This document shows positions 29,820 through 38,330 of a stretch of 64,000 bases of DNA, piece by piece (the stretch's first letter is position 1; each line of letters begins with the position of its first letter). The stretch lies in assembly GCA_020723485.1 (NCBI GenBank), contig DYIU01000001.1, forward strand, positions 535,280 to 599,279, written 5' to 3'. This stretch comes from Acidimicrobium ferrooxidans (GTDB lineage Bacteria; Actinomycetota; Geothermincolia; Fen-727; Anoxymicrobiaceae). The notes beneath the pieces are model-generated. The model was not told where the DNA came from. It did not search any database and saw only the letters and a list, made by a program, of their open reading frames with translations. Position numbers and translations under genes: made by a program.

Positions 29820-30914
29820 TCACCTGAGGCGCACCGGCATCAGGATGTAGTTGAACTTGTCCGATTCGTCGTTCTTGATGAGCGCCGGCTTCTGCGGGTC
29901 GTCCAGCCGTATCTCGACGTTGTCCGTCTCCACCGACGATACCCCGTCCAGGAGATACCCACCGTTGAATCCGATCTCCATCTCTTCACCCTGGACCTCG
30001 GCCGGTATCTCTTCCTTCGAGTCCCCGACCTCCGGGGTCTCGGTGGTCACGCTCAGGTGGTCACCGAAGACTCCGAGCCTCATGTTATGGCCGAATATCA
30101 GTGCCCTTTTGACAACGCTGGAGAGCTCGTCTCTGCTCACCTTCACCGATGTCTTCTCCCCCTTGGGAACGAGCTGCTTGTAGTTGGGGAACTGGCCTTC
30201 TATGAGCCTGCTGGATACCACCATGTCACCCAGCTTGAACATCACCTGCTTGTCCTGCATCTTTATCTGGACCTCTTCGTCAACCGACCCGGCCAGCCGC
30301 GCGACCTCGTTGAGCGTCTTGGTCGGGATTATGCAGTCCTCCCAGCCCGATACGCTGCCGGTGACGTCGAGTTCTTTCCACGAGAGCCTGTAACTGTCGG
30401 TTGCGACCATCTTCAGTCCGCCCTCCGGCGAACCCTTCTCGAGAAGTGTCCCCGTGAGAACCGGTCTCTTCTCGTCACTGGACGATGCCCTCGATGTCTG
30501 TTGCACCGCGATCAGGAACTCGCCGCCGGAGACCCTCACCACTGACTCCCCCTCCCAGGAGGGTATCTGCGGGAAGTCCTCGGGCATCATCTCCCGTATC
30601 CGGTACTCACCGACGCTCGTCTTGACTGTCAGGAACTTCTCGCCGGTCTCGACGGTGACTTCGCCTGTGGGGAGGCTCTTCACAATGTCTCCCACCAGGC
30701 GCCCGGAGACCACGGTTGACCCGCTCTCCCCCACCTCAGCCTCGATCTCCGCCCTCACACTCATCTCGAGGTCGGTGCTGCTGATGATGAGCCTGCCGCC
30801 TTCCGCGTTGATGAGAAGCCCTGAAAGGATGGGCATTGTTACCCTGCTGGAGACACCCCTCAGCGCGGTCTGCACGAGGTTGTTGAGCTTCTCTTTCTCG
30901 CAGGTAACTATCAT
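29820..30914 (-). CDS. dnaN: DNA polymerase III beta sliding clamp
   Basis: Ring-shaped processivity clamp for DNA polymerase III. The 364 residues cover the three clamp domains, beginning MIVTCEKEKLNNLVQTALRG and ending with the conserved YILMPVRL peptide that lines the partner-binding pocket. ATG 30914 was chosen over an upstream in-frame start at 30950 because it gives the standard N-terminus and has GGGGGAGTGG before it. A -10-like TATAAT (plus-strand 30959-30964) lies upstream without a good -35. Confidence 0.97.
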   Translation of the reverse strand: MIVTCEKEKLNNLVQTALRGVSSRVTMPILSGLLINAEGGRLIISSTDLEMSVRAEIEAEVGESGSTVVSGRLVGDIVKSLPTGEVTVETGEKFLTVKTSVGEYRIREMMPEDFPQIPSWEGESVVRVSGGEFLIAVQQTSRASSSDEKRPVLTGTLLEKGSPEGGLKMVATDSYRLSWKELDVTGSVSGWEDCIIPTKTLNEVARLAGSVDEEVQIKMQDKQVMFKLGDMVVSSRLIEGQFPNYKQLVPKGEKTSVKVSRDELSSVVKRALIFGHNMRLGVFGDHLSVTTETPEVGDSKEEIPAEVQGEEMEIGFNGGYLLDGVSSVETDNVEIRLDDPQKPALIKNDESDKFNYILMPVRLR

Positions 30915-31287
30915 CTGAGCCACTCCCCCTGGTAATCGCCGTCTGACCAACCGCCAAGATTATATATCATAACCGCGGGCTTTCCTCATCGAAACGCCGG
31001 GGTGTTTTCTGCTCCTCTATCTATATATCTTCAGTAGTAGTAATAGGCGTTGTTGATTTGTGCAAAACGTCATCCAGAAGGCTCTATAAAAGGGAAAATC
31101 GGAAATACGGCAGTCTGGATAACGGGTGGAAAAATCAAGGAATATCCACATTCCCGCCTTTTACCGGGGGGACAAAAGGGAACGCCCGGTTGACGGAATG
31201 TGAGTAAAGGAGCACGCAAGACAACGGTTTCAACAGGATTACCACAGGTGATGCAACACGTTTTGAACACGAGTCCCGCCGTTTGCC
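30915..31287. other. dnaA-dnaN spacer, possible unwinding half of the origin
   Basis: Gene-free. It contains AT-rich stretches (about 30959-30972 and 31015-31030), a DnaA-trio-like run TAGTAGTAATAG at 31035-31046, one DnaA-box-like ATATCCACA at 31142-31150 and a one-mismatch box at 31114-31122 (minus-strand TTATCCAGA). In Bacillus this spacer holds the duplex-unwinding part of oriC. That role here is inferred. Confidence 0.5.
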
Positions 31288-32673
31288 CTATATAGACTTG
31301 TTGATCATGTTGGTGAGCTCGGTGACTTCCTGGAAGATCTCGCGCTTCATCCTGATAAGGGACTCGATCTTACGGCACGAATGGAGCACAGTGGAGTGGT
31401 CACGGCCTCCGAAGTGACGCCCGACGGAGATGAGGGTCTCGTCGGTCATCTCCCTGCACAGGTACATGGCGACCTGCCTCGCGTGGACGAGAGGGCGTGA
31501 CCTGGACTTGCCGGTCAGGTCAGCGATGGCGATGCCGTAATAGCTCGCCACCAGGTTCTCTATGAGGTCGAGCGTGGGGGCCTTGGACTGGTGAGGCTCC
31601 ACTACCTGGTTCTTCAGGACGTCCTGGACCATGGGGAGGTCTATGCGCGTGCCGTAGAGCTGGGCGTAGCCGATCACCCTGTTCAGGAGGCCCTCGAGGG
31701 TGCGGATGTTGTCCTTGACCTTTGAGGCGATGAAGACGAGGGCGTCATCGGGGATTTCTACCTTTTCCAGCCGCGCCTTCATCCGGAGGATCGCCAGCCG
31801 CGTCTCCAGGTCCGGCGGGGTGATGTCGATCATCAGCCCGCCCTCGAAGCGCGAGCGTATGCGGTCCGAGAGCTGTGGTATCTCGCTGGGAGGCCGGTCG
31901 CTCGAGAGCACTATGTGGCTGTTGGCGCTGTAGAGAAGGTTGAAGATGTCGAAGAACTTGTTCTGGGTCGCGTCCGTGGTGCTCAGGGCCTGGATATCGT
32001 CGAAAAGCACGATCTTGTTGTTGATGTACTTCTGGTCGAACGTGGCCTTGTCTTTCTTCAGCGTCATTGTGGCTATGAACTCGTCGATGAAACTTGAGGT
32101 CTGTATGTACTTGACCTTTACATGCGGGGTCATGCTCTGCGCGTAGTCCTGGATGGCGTAAAGGAGGTGCGTCTTCCCGAGGCCGGTACCGCCGTAGATA
32201 AAGAGCGGGTTGTAGTTGTGGCCCGGCATCTCCGCGACCATCAGCGCGGCGTTGTAGGCGAACTTGTTGGAGTCGCCCACCACGAAGTTCTCGAAGGTGT
32301 ACTTCTTCCGCGGGGCGGCCGGCGCCGCCTGCGACTGCGACTTTACGTCGGGCCCGGGTGACCTCATGGCCATGGATTCGACGACGCTGCCGGAGCTCGA
32401 GACCGTGAGGACCAGGTCGGCCTGAAGGCCCAGGACGTCGGAGAGGGCGCGTGAGAGCTTCTCGGAGTAGCGTGCGGATACTATTTCCTTCATGAAGGAG
32501 TTGGGCACCCCCACCGTGCAGGTCTGCCCTTCCACGTTCAGCATCCGCAGGGGAGCGATCATGGAATCGAAGTAGGGCTGTGGGACCTCGGTCCTCACCT
32601 TCTCGAGGGCTTCTCCCCAGAGCGCGCCTACGTCCACCTTCTCGTCTTCTTCGACTGCTACGTGCTGCTCCAT
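31288..32673 (-). CDS. dnaA: Chromosomal replication initiator DnaA
   Basis: AAA+ initiator that binds DnaA boxes and opens the origin. Of 461 residues, domain I is about 12-90, a short linker follows, and the AAA+ domain starts near 125 with Walker A GGTGLGKTH (161-169), Walker B IVLFDDIQALS and sensor LSSDRPPSEI. Domain IV ends the protein with the DnaA signature GRHFGGRDHSTVLHS. ATG 32673 follows GGGGAGG at about 8 bp; a GTG one codon before is possible. The reading frame continues upstream through the DnaA boxes to 32820, but that part does not resemble DnaA. Confidence 0.98.
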   Translation of the reverse strand: MEQHVAVEEDEKVDVGALWGEALEKVRTEVPQPYFDSMIAPLRMLNVEGQTCTVGVPNSFMKEIVSARYSEKLSRALSDVLGLQADLVLTVSSSGSVVESMAMRSPGPDVKSQSQAAPAAPRKKYTFENFVVGDSNKFAYNAALMVAEMPGHNYNPLFIYGGTGLGKTHLLYAIQDYAQSMTPHVKVKYIQTSSFIDEFIATMTLKKDKATFDQKYINNKIVLFDDIQALSTTDATQNKFFDIFNLLYSANSHIVLSSDRPPSEIPQLSDRIRSRFEGGLMIDITPPDLETRLAILRMKARLEKVEIPDDALVFIASKVKDNIRTLEGLLNRVIGYAQLYGTRIDLPMVQDVLKNQVVEPHQSKAPTLDLIENLVASYYGIAIADLTGKSRSRPLVHARQVAMYLCREMTDETLISVGRHFGGRDHSTVLHSCRKIESLIRMKREIFQEVTELTNMINKSI

Positions 32674-32757
32674 CACAGACGCCTCCCCGGTTTGATGCAG
32701 GTGAAGAAGGATATCGGAAGAACCGCGCCGATCGAGCTTGAATTGACCATTAACAAG

Positions 32758-32892
32758 TTTTCCACACCCTTGTGGATAACATAAACCGACAGTTGGAGGC
32801 CGCTCCTCCCAAAGTGCCACTCATTCACCCACGTCCGGGGTTTTCAACAGAACAGCCGGTTTTTCAACCGGGTTTTCCACAATTGTGGATAT
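32758..32892. promoter_or_regulatory. DnaA-box cluster upstream of dnaA (oriC)
   Basis: Four boxes in two inverted pairs: TTTTCCACA at 32758-32766 with TGTGGATAA at 32771-32779, and TTTTCCACA at 32873-32881 with TGTGGATAT at 32884-32892. They lie in the dnaA leader, downstream of the predicted dnaA start of transcription, so they may serve both as origin and as autoregulatory sites. Confidence 0.85.
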
Positions 32893-32944
32893 CCCCCTAG
32901 AGACACGAAAGGCCCAGGCTCCTTCACCTGGGTCTGCGCGCTGG

Positions 32945-32974
32945 ATTATAACAAGCCATGTTTCGGCAATGCAA
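32945..32974 (-). promoter_or_regulatory. dnaA promoter
   Basis: On the minus strand TTGCAT (32969-32974) and TATAAT (32945-32950) are 18 bp apart. Transcription would start near 32938 and give a leader of about 265 nt that contains the DnaA boxes. Confidence 0.65.
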
Positions 32975-33079
32975 TACGTTTTAGAAGGTTCCTCGATAAA
33001 ACTTGCCTATGGGGGGCATAAAAGGCTGGACGGGTCGCCGCGGCCTTCCTGGAGAGCCCGGGACAGCCCTCTGGTTTCT

Positions 33080-33107
33080 TTGACATCGCAAAGCAGTCAA
33101 GTATAAT
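33080..33107 (+). promoter_or_regulatory. rpmH operon promoter
   Basis: Consensus TTGACA (33080-33085) and TATAAT (33102-33107) with 16 bp between, 47 bp before the rpmH start. It faces away from the dnaA promoter. Confidence 0.9.
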
Positions 33108-33154
33108 GAGCGTGCTAATTTTCCGGCTCGAAAATGCCCTTAAGAAAGGCAATC

Positions 33155-33289
33155 TTGAAGAGAACATATCAGCCCAAGGTAAGAAAGAGAAAAAGAGAGC
33201 ACGGTTTCCGGAAGCGCATGCGTACAAAGGCCGGCCGGAGGATTCTGAAGCGCAGGAGAGACAAGGGTAGGGTCCGGCTCAGCGCGTAG
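33155..33289 (+). CDS. rpmH: 50S ribosomal protein L34
   Basis: A 44-residue very basic protein of the large ribosomal subunit. It begins [17 protein letters not shown] and contains [17 protein letters not shown], the family pattern, ending LSA. The TTG start at 33155 has GAAAGG five bases upstream; an ATG at 33134 lies in another context and would add residues not found in L34. rnpA follows 15 bp later. Confidence 0.96.
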   Translation: MKRTYQPKVRKRKREHGFRKRMRTKAGRRILKRRRDKGRVRLSA

Positions 33290-33304
33290 CGCCGGTTATT
33301 TCAA

Positions 33305-33694
33305 ATGACTCGCAGGAAGCGTTCCGGGGTCCGCTGGATGAAAGCCCCCCGGGATATCAGATCTCAGAGAAGGACCGGCCGGTTTTTCCGTGGCAACCTG
33401 GTATTCGTCTGGGTATCCCCTGTGTCCGGCGACAGCAAGGAGGCTCCCCTGGTGGGCGTCGTGCCCGGCAGGGGTTTTAAGAAAGCTGTAGAGCGAAACC
33501 TGGCGAGGCGCCGCGTTCGTGGGTGTATCATGGACATGCGGGAGCTCCTTGAACCGGGATACGGCTATCTGATCGAGTGCCGGCCGGGGGTCCAGAGTGA
33601 GAATTACCAAAAATTGGCAGGAGAGTTGGGAGAAATCCTCGCGGGGTATCCCAGTTGCGAGATGAAGAAGAGCGGTACCAGTGGAGGGAGATAG
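33305..33694 (+). CDS. rnpA: Ribonuclease P protein component
   Basis: Protein subunit that helps RNase P RNA cleave the 5' leader from pre-tRNA. The RNR signature GRGFKKAVERNLARRRVRG is intact. The N-terminal part (RDIRSQRRTGRFFRGNLVFVWV) aligns with the family. Length is 129 residues. The start (ATG 33305) could instead be an ATG eleven codons on. The 3' end overlaps yidD by about 40 bp, a common arrangement. Confidence 0.95.
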   Translation: MTRRKRSGVRWMKAPRDIRSQRRTGRFFRGNLVFVWVSPVSGDSKEAPLVGVVPGRGFKKAVERNLARRRVRGCIMDMRELLEPGYGYLIECRPGVQSENYQKLAGELGEILAGYPSCEMKKSGTSGGR

Positions 33695-33888
33695 CGCTTT
33701 TACCGGTAAAGCTGTACAGGCGGTACATGTCCCCGCTGCTGAAGCCGAGGTGTATCTATTACCCATCGTGCTCGGAATACTTCGAGCAAGCGGTGATGAA
33801 GTATGGAATCCTGAGGGGATCGATGAAAGGGTTCTACCGGATACTCAGATGCAACCCTTTCGCGAGCGGTGGTTACGACCCACCATGA
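33655..33888 (+). CDS. yidD: Membrane protein insertion efficiency factor YidD
   Basis: Small membrane-associated protein that aids YidC/Sec insertion. Its 77 residues carry the family core: LPVKLYRRYMSPLLKPRC, YYPSCSEYFEQAVMKYG, and RILRCNPFASGGYDP. The start is a TTG at 33655 inside rnpA, leaving a long overlap. It lies directly before yidC. Confidence 0.95.
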   Translation: MRDEEERYQWREIALLPVKLYRRYMSPLLKPRCIYYPSCSEYFEQAVMKYGILRGSMKGFYRILRCNPFASGGYDPP

Positions 33889-33913
33889 CACAGACCGGGA
33901 TGGAAGTGTCCTG

Positions 33914-35062
33914 ATGATTGCATTCACGATTCCGGGCCTGGAGTGGCTGAGCAAGGCCATTGCCTACCTGCTCCACTGGCTTGCCACCGTCACGGGCGGC
34001 AGCTACGGCCTGGCCATCATACTGCTGACGATCCTGATGAGGCTTGCTATCCTGCCGCTCTCGATAAAGCAGACCAAGTCCATGATCGCCATGCAGAAGC
34101 TCCAGCCGCAGCTCAAGGAGATCCAGAAGAAGTACAAGGACGACCGCGAGAAGCAGGGCCAGGAGATGATGAAGCTGTACAAGGAGAACAAGGTGAGCCC
34201 GCTCGGCGGGTGCCTGCCTCTCCTCCTGCAGCTTCCGATACTGTTCGCGATGTTCGACGTGCTGAACTCCCTGTCGAACCCCAAGTCCGCGTACTTCAGC
34301 ATCCTGTTCCCCGGCGAGACGGCGCCCAAGACGGCAGCCGCGATAAACAAGTGGGTGGCCACTGCGCCTCAGCTCCAGTTCCTGGGGATGAACATCACCT
34401 ACTCCGGGCAGAAGCTCTGGAGCACCGGAGACTACGTCCATATCGTCGTCCTGATCCTCCTCACCGTGGTGACTGGCTACATATCCGCGAAGATGATGAC
34501 CACCGACCCCAAGCAGTCCAAGCTCATGGCGATGATGCCGGTGATGATGGGCGTGTTCGCCTGGATACTGCCGGCGGGCGTAACGATATACATAATCGTC
34601 ACAAACATCTTCACGATCGTTCAGCAGTACATCCAGCTGGAGCACGACGGCTTCTTTGACGAGAAGCTTGCTGAGATCAGGAAGCTGGGCCCTGAGGCCA
34701 GCCTGCACAAGAGGTTGTATCTGAGGTTCATGGAGCTGGGGACCAGGGCCCTCATCGCCGTGAGACTGAGGCCCAAGCCCCAGGCCAAGCCCGGCAAGGC
34801 CGCGGCCCGCGAAGGAAAGCCGGCGGCTGCCGTGGCTCAGAAACAGTCGAAGAAAAGCAGCACCACGGCCGGCGGCGAGGGCCAGCCTAAGCCCAAGGCT
34901 ACGCCTGCCGGGAAGAAGCCTGCCGCTCCCAAGCAGCAGGGAAAGAGCCAGAAACCGGCCTCCGGCAAGGCCGCTGCGGGCAAACAGGCAACCAAGCAGG
35001 CTGCCAGCAAGCCGACATCCAGGGATTACCCTGCAAAGAAGAAGGGGACAGGCAAGAAATAA
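33914..35062 (+). CDS. yidC: Membrane protein insertase YidC
   Basis: Inserts and folds membrane proteins alone or with Sec. The 382 residues have the YidC/Oxa1 core with about five membrane segments: residues about 8-50 (LSKAIAYLLHWLATVTGG, LAIILLTILMRLAILPL, with the conserved membrane Arg), GGCLPLLLQLPILFAMFDVL, IVVLILLTVVTGYI, MMPVMMGVFAWILPAGVTIY. No large periplasmic domain, as in Gram-positive YidC. The last 100 residues are a Lys/Ala/Gly-rich tail (KPKATPAGKKPAAPKQQGK) that can contact the ribosome. ATG 33914 follows GGAAG and gives the usual short N-terminus; the frame is open 15 codons upstream. Confidence 0.95.
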   Translation: MIAFTIPGLEWLSKAIAYLLHWLATVTGGSYGLAIILLTILMRLAILPLSIKQTKSMIAMQKLQPQLKEIQKKYKDDREKQGQEMMKLYKENKVSPLGGCLPLLLQLPILFAMFDVLNSLSNPKSAYFSILFPGETAPKTAAAINKWVATAPQLQFLGMNITYSGQKLWSTGDYVHIVVLILLTVVTGYISAKMMTTDPKQSKLMAMMPVMMGVFAWILPAGVTIYIIVTNIFTIVQQYIQLEHDGFFDEKLAEIRKLGPEASLHKRLYLRFMELGTRALIAVRLRPKPQAKPGKAAAREGKPAAAVAQKQSKKSSTTAGGEGQPKPKATPAGKKPAAPKQQGKSQKPASGKAAAGKQATKQAASKPTSRDYPAKKKGTGKK

Positions 35063-35101
35063 GGTCCTTGACCTGGTGGACCGTTGAAGAGAGGCTCGAG
35101 G

Positions 35102-35869
35102 ATGAAAGAAAGATCTTGGGAATACGTCGGGCGGACGGTTGAGGAGGCCACGCAGACTGCGCTCGAGGAGCTCGGGCTGGAGCCCGACGACATCCACGTT
35201 GAGATTCTCGAGGAGCCTCAGAAGGGATTCCTGGGCCTGGGCGGCAAAGAAGCCCGCATCAGGGTTGACCTGATCGGGGAATGGGAAGTCCAGGGAAAGA
35301 AAAAGCAGGTGAAAGATGAGACAGCGACCGGCGAAGCGCCCGAAGCTGTCTATGAGGACGATGAACTGGAAGAGCCGGGTCCCACTACTCTGAAGGAAAG
35401 CACGGGGAAACCGACCAGGATGGTCAAAGACATCCTTGAGATCCTCGAAATCGATGCGATGGTCGAGGCAAAAGAGCGGGACGATTCGGTAGTCGTCGAT
35501 GTCTGGGGCGATGATATCGCCATTCTGATAGGAAAGGGCGGAAACACCCTGGACGCGCTGCAGTATCTTGTCAACGTCGGCTGCCGCAGAACCGGTGAGG
35601 TCACAAAGAAAATAATCGTAGATGCCGAGGGCTATCGCAAACGCAGAAAAGCGAAGCTCGAAAAGCAGGCAGAGCAGCTCGCCAGTAAGGTTACTTCCCA
35701 GCGCAAGAGCATCGAAATGGACCCGATGTCGGCTTCAGAGAGGAAGATAGTGCACATGGCTCTCCGAAATACCGACGGGGTCTGGACCGAAAGTACCGGT
35801 GACGGCCCGGAAAGGCGCGTTGTTATACATCCAGGCAACCCGGACAGGGATGTTCCACGTGAAACATAG
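35102..35869 (+). CDS. jag: Jag / KhpB RNA-binding protein
   Basis: RNA-binding protein of the Jag/EloR family, linked to cell elongation control. It has a Jag-N domain (SWEYVGRTVEEATQTALEEL, GFLGLGGKEARI), a charged linker, a KH domain (DDIAILIGKGGNTLDALQYL with the GxxG loop) and an R3H domain (MSASERKIVHMALRNTDGV). The length of 255 residues is typical. ATG 35102 has GAGAGG and GAGG upstream; a TTG at 35084 is the alternative. Its last codons overlap the parS site at 35851-35866, so the C-terminal peptide DVPRET is partly fixed by that site. Confidence 0.95.
   Translation: MKERSWEYVGRTVEEATQTALEELGLEPDDIHVEILEEPQKGFLGLGGKEARIRVDLIGEWEVQGKKKQVKDETATGEAPEAVYEDDELEEPGPTTLKESTGKPTRMVKDILEILEIDAMVEAKERDDSVVVDVWGDDIAILIGKGGNTLDALQYLVNVGCRRTGEVTKKIIVDAEGYRKRRKAKLEKQAEQLASKVTSQRKSIEMDPMSASERKIVHMALRNTDGVWTESTGDGPERRVVIHPGNPDRDVPRET
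35851..35866. promoter_or_regulatory. parS site 1 (inside the jag 3' end)
   Basis: TGTTCCACGTGAAACA, an exact match to the common bacterial parS consensus bound by ParB. parB is encoded 3.3 kb away. A T6 run (35872-35877) a few bases after the palindrome means the site could also act as a weak terminator for jag. Confidence 0.95.
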
Positions 35870-37646
35870 CGTTTTTTACTGATTCGCTCCTGGATTCCTC
35901 GATAAACCACTGATTTACCGCCAGATTCCTTACTTCTATTGACCAGCAAGAGTCGTTCAAACGGGAGTCTGTACCCTCGCAGGCCGGACTCCATCGTTCG
36001 TTGCTGCCCCAAACAGTCAATTCTTCGAACTGAATCAGTTCAGAATGAAAAAGCTTCTTCAAATCCGCGCCCCCGGCTGTCAGAGAATTGCGGTGTTTTG
36101 TGAAATCTATATGGATTCCCGGAATCGCGGAGAGACTCCAGGAACGGCGCTATTGCTCAAAAAAGGGACAAAGCAGAGAAGGGCAAAAAAACGCAAAAAC
36201 GACGTTTTGAAGTATAGATTTGATCATTTAGACAAAAGGCTGCCCCGGAGCGAAATGGGAAGATGTGGACTGCCAGAAAGAAATCAAACAGGAAAAATTG
36301 GCGAGAGAATTGATTAAAGCTCAAGTTAACCTTTGGGATATATGCTAACTGAATATAAAGATGAAAGAAGAGCGGAAACGACAGGATCGGTGGCAGGCCG
36401 TGGCCAGCGGTGATCCGGCCAATCGGTCTCAAAGAGGTAAGGGGCTAAAGCGCAAGTGCCCTTTAACCTTCCGGACTTCCTTGAGCCAGGCGAAAAGGGA
36501 GCAGATATCCAAAGAGCAGAGGACGCCTGTGGCAAAGGTTATATTGTCTTGAGCTCGTTTCAAGAGTGTGGACAACGAATTCTTGAGTACAGAGACTGGG
36601 CAACAAAAGGGCAGTGGTATGAGGACACGAGCAGCTTGGGCCAAAGGCAGGGAATTGGGCGAAGGGATAACGTAACCGCGAAATCCACAATATTTGGCGT
36701 GGAATACATGGTTAAGTGCACAAATGGTGGAAAGAAAGATCTCGGGGATGGAGATGCCCTGGCGCCGATTCAACGGGAAATACTGGGATTGAGAGTGGGT
36801 TTCTGCAACCAAGGGCTCGATAACTCCGGGGGCGGGTTGTTGATACAGGATATCAGGCAGCCCGTCTTGGGTGGCACGTTGGATAGGCAGGCAGGCTGAA
36901 GCGCAAGCCCACTGCTCAGAGTATTTCCAGGGATAGATGGTGGAAACGTGGATACCATAGGCCTGACAGCAGTGAAACACGACATCAGGAGTCAGGGAGT
37001 TCCAATCTGCAGCGGTTGAGGTGAATCAGTCCAGGGTTTTCCACAAGATTGTTAATAAGGGCAAGGCCGTGTTGAAAACTGCCGGATCTATGTTTCACGT
37101 GAAACAATCAAGGGCAGCGGCACACGAGGGGATGAGAATGAAAGGGCATCCAGCGTGGGTAAGGAGGAGGGCACCGCTGCGAGTCGACGCAATGAGAGCA
37201 CAGGCGGCTGAACTTAGATATGCAGAATAGCCCTGAAGAAAGTCGTCAGAGGATCTGCAGGGACTGCCGAAGACTCTGAACTGCGAGGGGCGCTGACAGG
37301 CAGTGTGTGAACGTGAGCTGAGGGGAACTTGCTGTAATGAAGCACAAATCAGCAGCCTGGCCAAGGTAATGAAAGCAGGAGTTCAGCATGACCATCGGCA
37401 GAAGAATGTGTTAGATTTGCCGGTACCAGGCGCTCTTTGGGACTGTGGATCAACTGGTGCAGGCACGTCCGTGAAGCCAGCAGGAGGTATGTCGCGAGAC
37501 CGCAGGACGGTTCGGGCAAAGGCCAGGGCAGAAGCGAGTGAGTAGAATTATGGCAAATACTGGTAATTATTCACCTCAATATAGACTATATGTTTAGATA
37601 TTACGTAAGGTAAAGGAATATCTGGCAGAAAGTTACAGGTAATAAG
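35870..37646. other. 1.8-kb stretch without a recognisable gene
   Basis: No frame here reads as a convincing protein and no RNA family is recognised; I looked for RNase P RNA, tmRNA and 6S-type features. It is less GC-rich than its surroundings. It holds parS site 2, DnaA-box-like sequences (TGTGGACAA at 36567-36575, TTTTCCACA at 37037-37045, a weaker one at 37442-37450) and AT-rich patches (about 36310-36360 and 37545-37620). In Firmicutes mnmE and mnmG occupy this position, but no trace of either is visible. It may be part of an extended origin/segregation region. Confidence 0.55.
37091..37106. promoter_or_regulatory. parS site 2
   Basis: TGTTTCACGTGAAACA, a perfect 16-bp palindrome of the parS consensus, 1.2 kb from site 1 and 2 kb before parB. 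Confidence 0.95.
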
Positions 37647-38297
37647 ATGAGAGCGGACAATATGGAGGAGATAGTCGGGGCTCTTAAGACCGCAGGGGTC
37701 GGTTCCGCTGAGGAAAAAACCGGGGTCATAAAGAGGTACCTCGAGATGCTGCAGGGGAAGAGGCAGTGGGCGGGACTGGCATCGCGTTCTCTTTCAGAGG
37801 ACCCCGCAAGAGCAGTCGTGGAGTCACTCTCGGTTCTCGCTGTTTCAGGGAGAGGCAGAGCGAAAGTCGTGGAGGTCGGCAGCGGCGGAGGATTGCTGGG
37901 GGTGGTGCTGGCCGTCGCGAGACCGGACTGGGAGCTCACCATGGTAGAGTCGAAAGGCAGGAAAGCGGCGTTCCTGGCGGAGGCGGCAGGCTCGCTCGGC
38001 CTCGGGAACGTGAAGGTCGTAAAGGCAAGGGCGCAAAGCCTGGCCGGGTCCGGGTTTGACATGTGCGTGTCTCGCGCCGCGGGGCGGCTGTCCGACATGG
38101 CGGGCGTCGCCCTGCCGCTCCTGAGGACCGGCGGGAAGTACGTAGCCCTGAAGCAGAGGGACGTAGCCGGAGAGGTCGAGGCCGCGGCTGGTGCGATAGG
38201 CTCGCGAGGAGGGAAGATCACGGCGGTCATCGGCCTTTCAGAGCACATCGAAGGTGTCCCGGAGAGTGTCTCGCTTGTTGTAATCGAGAAGATGTAA
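37647..38297 (+). CDS. rsmG: 16S rRNA 7-methylguanosine methyltransferase RsmG
   Basis: SAM-dependent methyltransferase that modifies G527 (E. coli numbering) of 16S rRNA. The SAM loop is VVEVGSGGGLLGVVLA with VESKGRKAAFL after it, and the SRAAG segment is the conserved RsmG feature. The 216 residues are normal. The N-terminal helix is less conserved than in well-known RsmG. The context jag-rsmG-parA-parB is the standard actinobacterial order. ParA follows 33 bp later. Confidence 0.9.
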   Translation: MRADNMEEIVGALKTAGVGSAEEKTGVIKRYLEMLQGKRQWAGLASRSLSEDPARAVVESLSVLAVSGRGRAKVVEVGSGGGLLGVVLAVARPDWELTMVESKGRKAAFLAEAAGSLGLGNVKVVKARAQSLAGSGFDMCVSRAAGRLSDMAGVALPLLRTGGKYVALKQRDVAGEVEAAAGAIGSRGGKITAVIGLSEHIEGVPESVSLVVIEKM

Positions 38298-38330
38298 GAT
38301 ATTCACCGCTGATCGAACCAGGAGATAGAC

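Noticed and set aside
36429..36980. Overlapping 150-180-codon frames on both strands in the jag-rsmG spacer
   Set aside because: Composition is rich in Cys, Pro and Ser on one strand with no known motif; neither frame has a ribosome-binding site or a recognisable fold, so the stretch is listed as non-coding.
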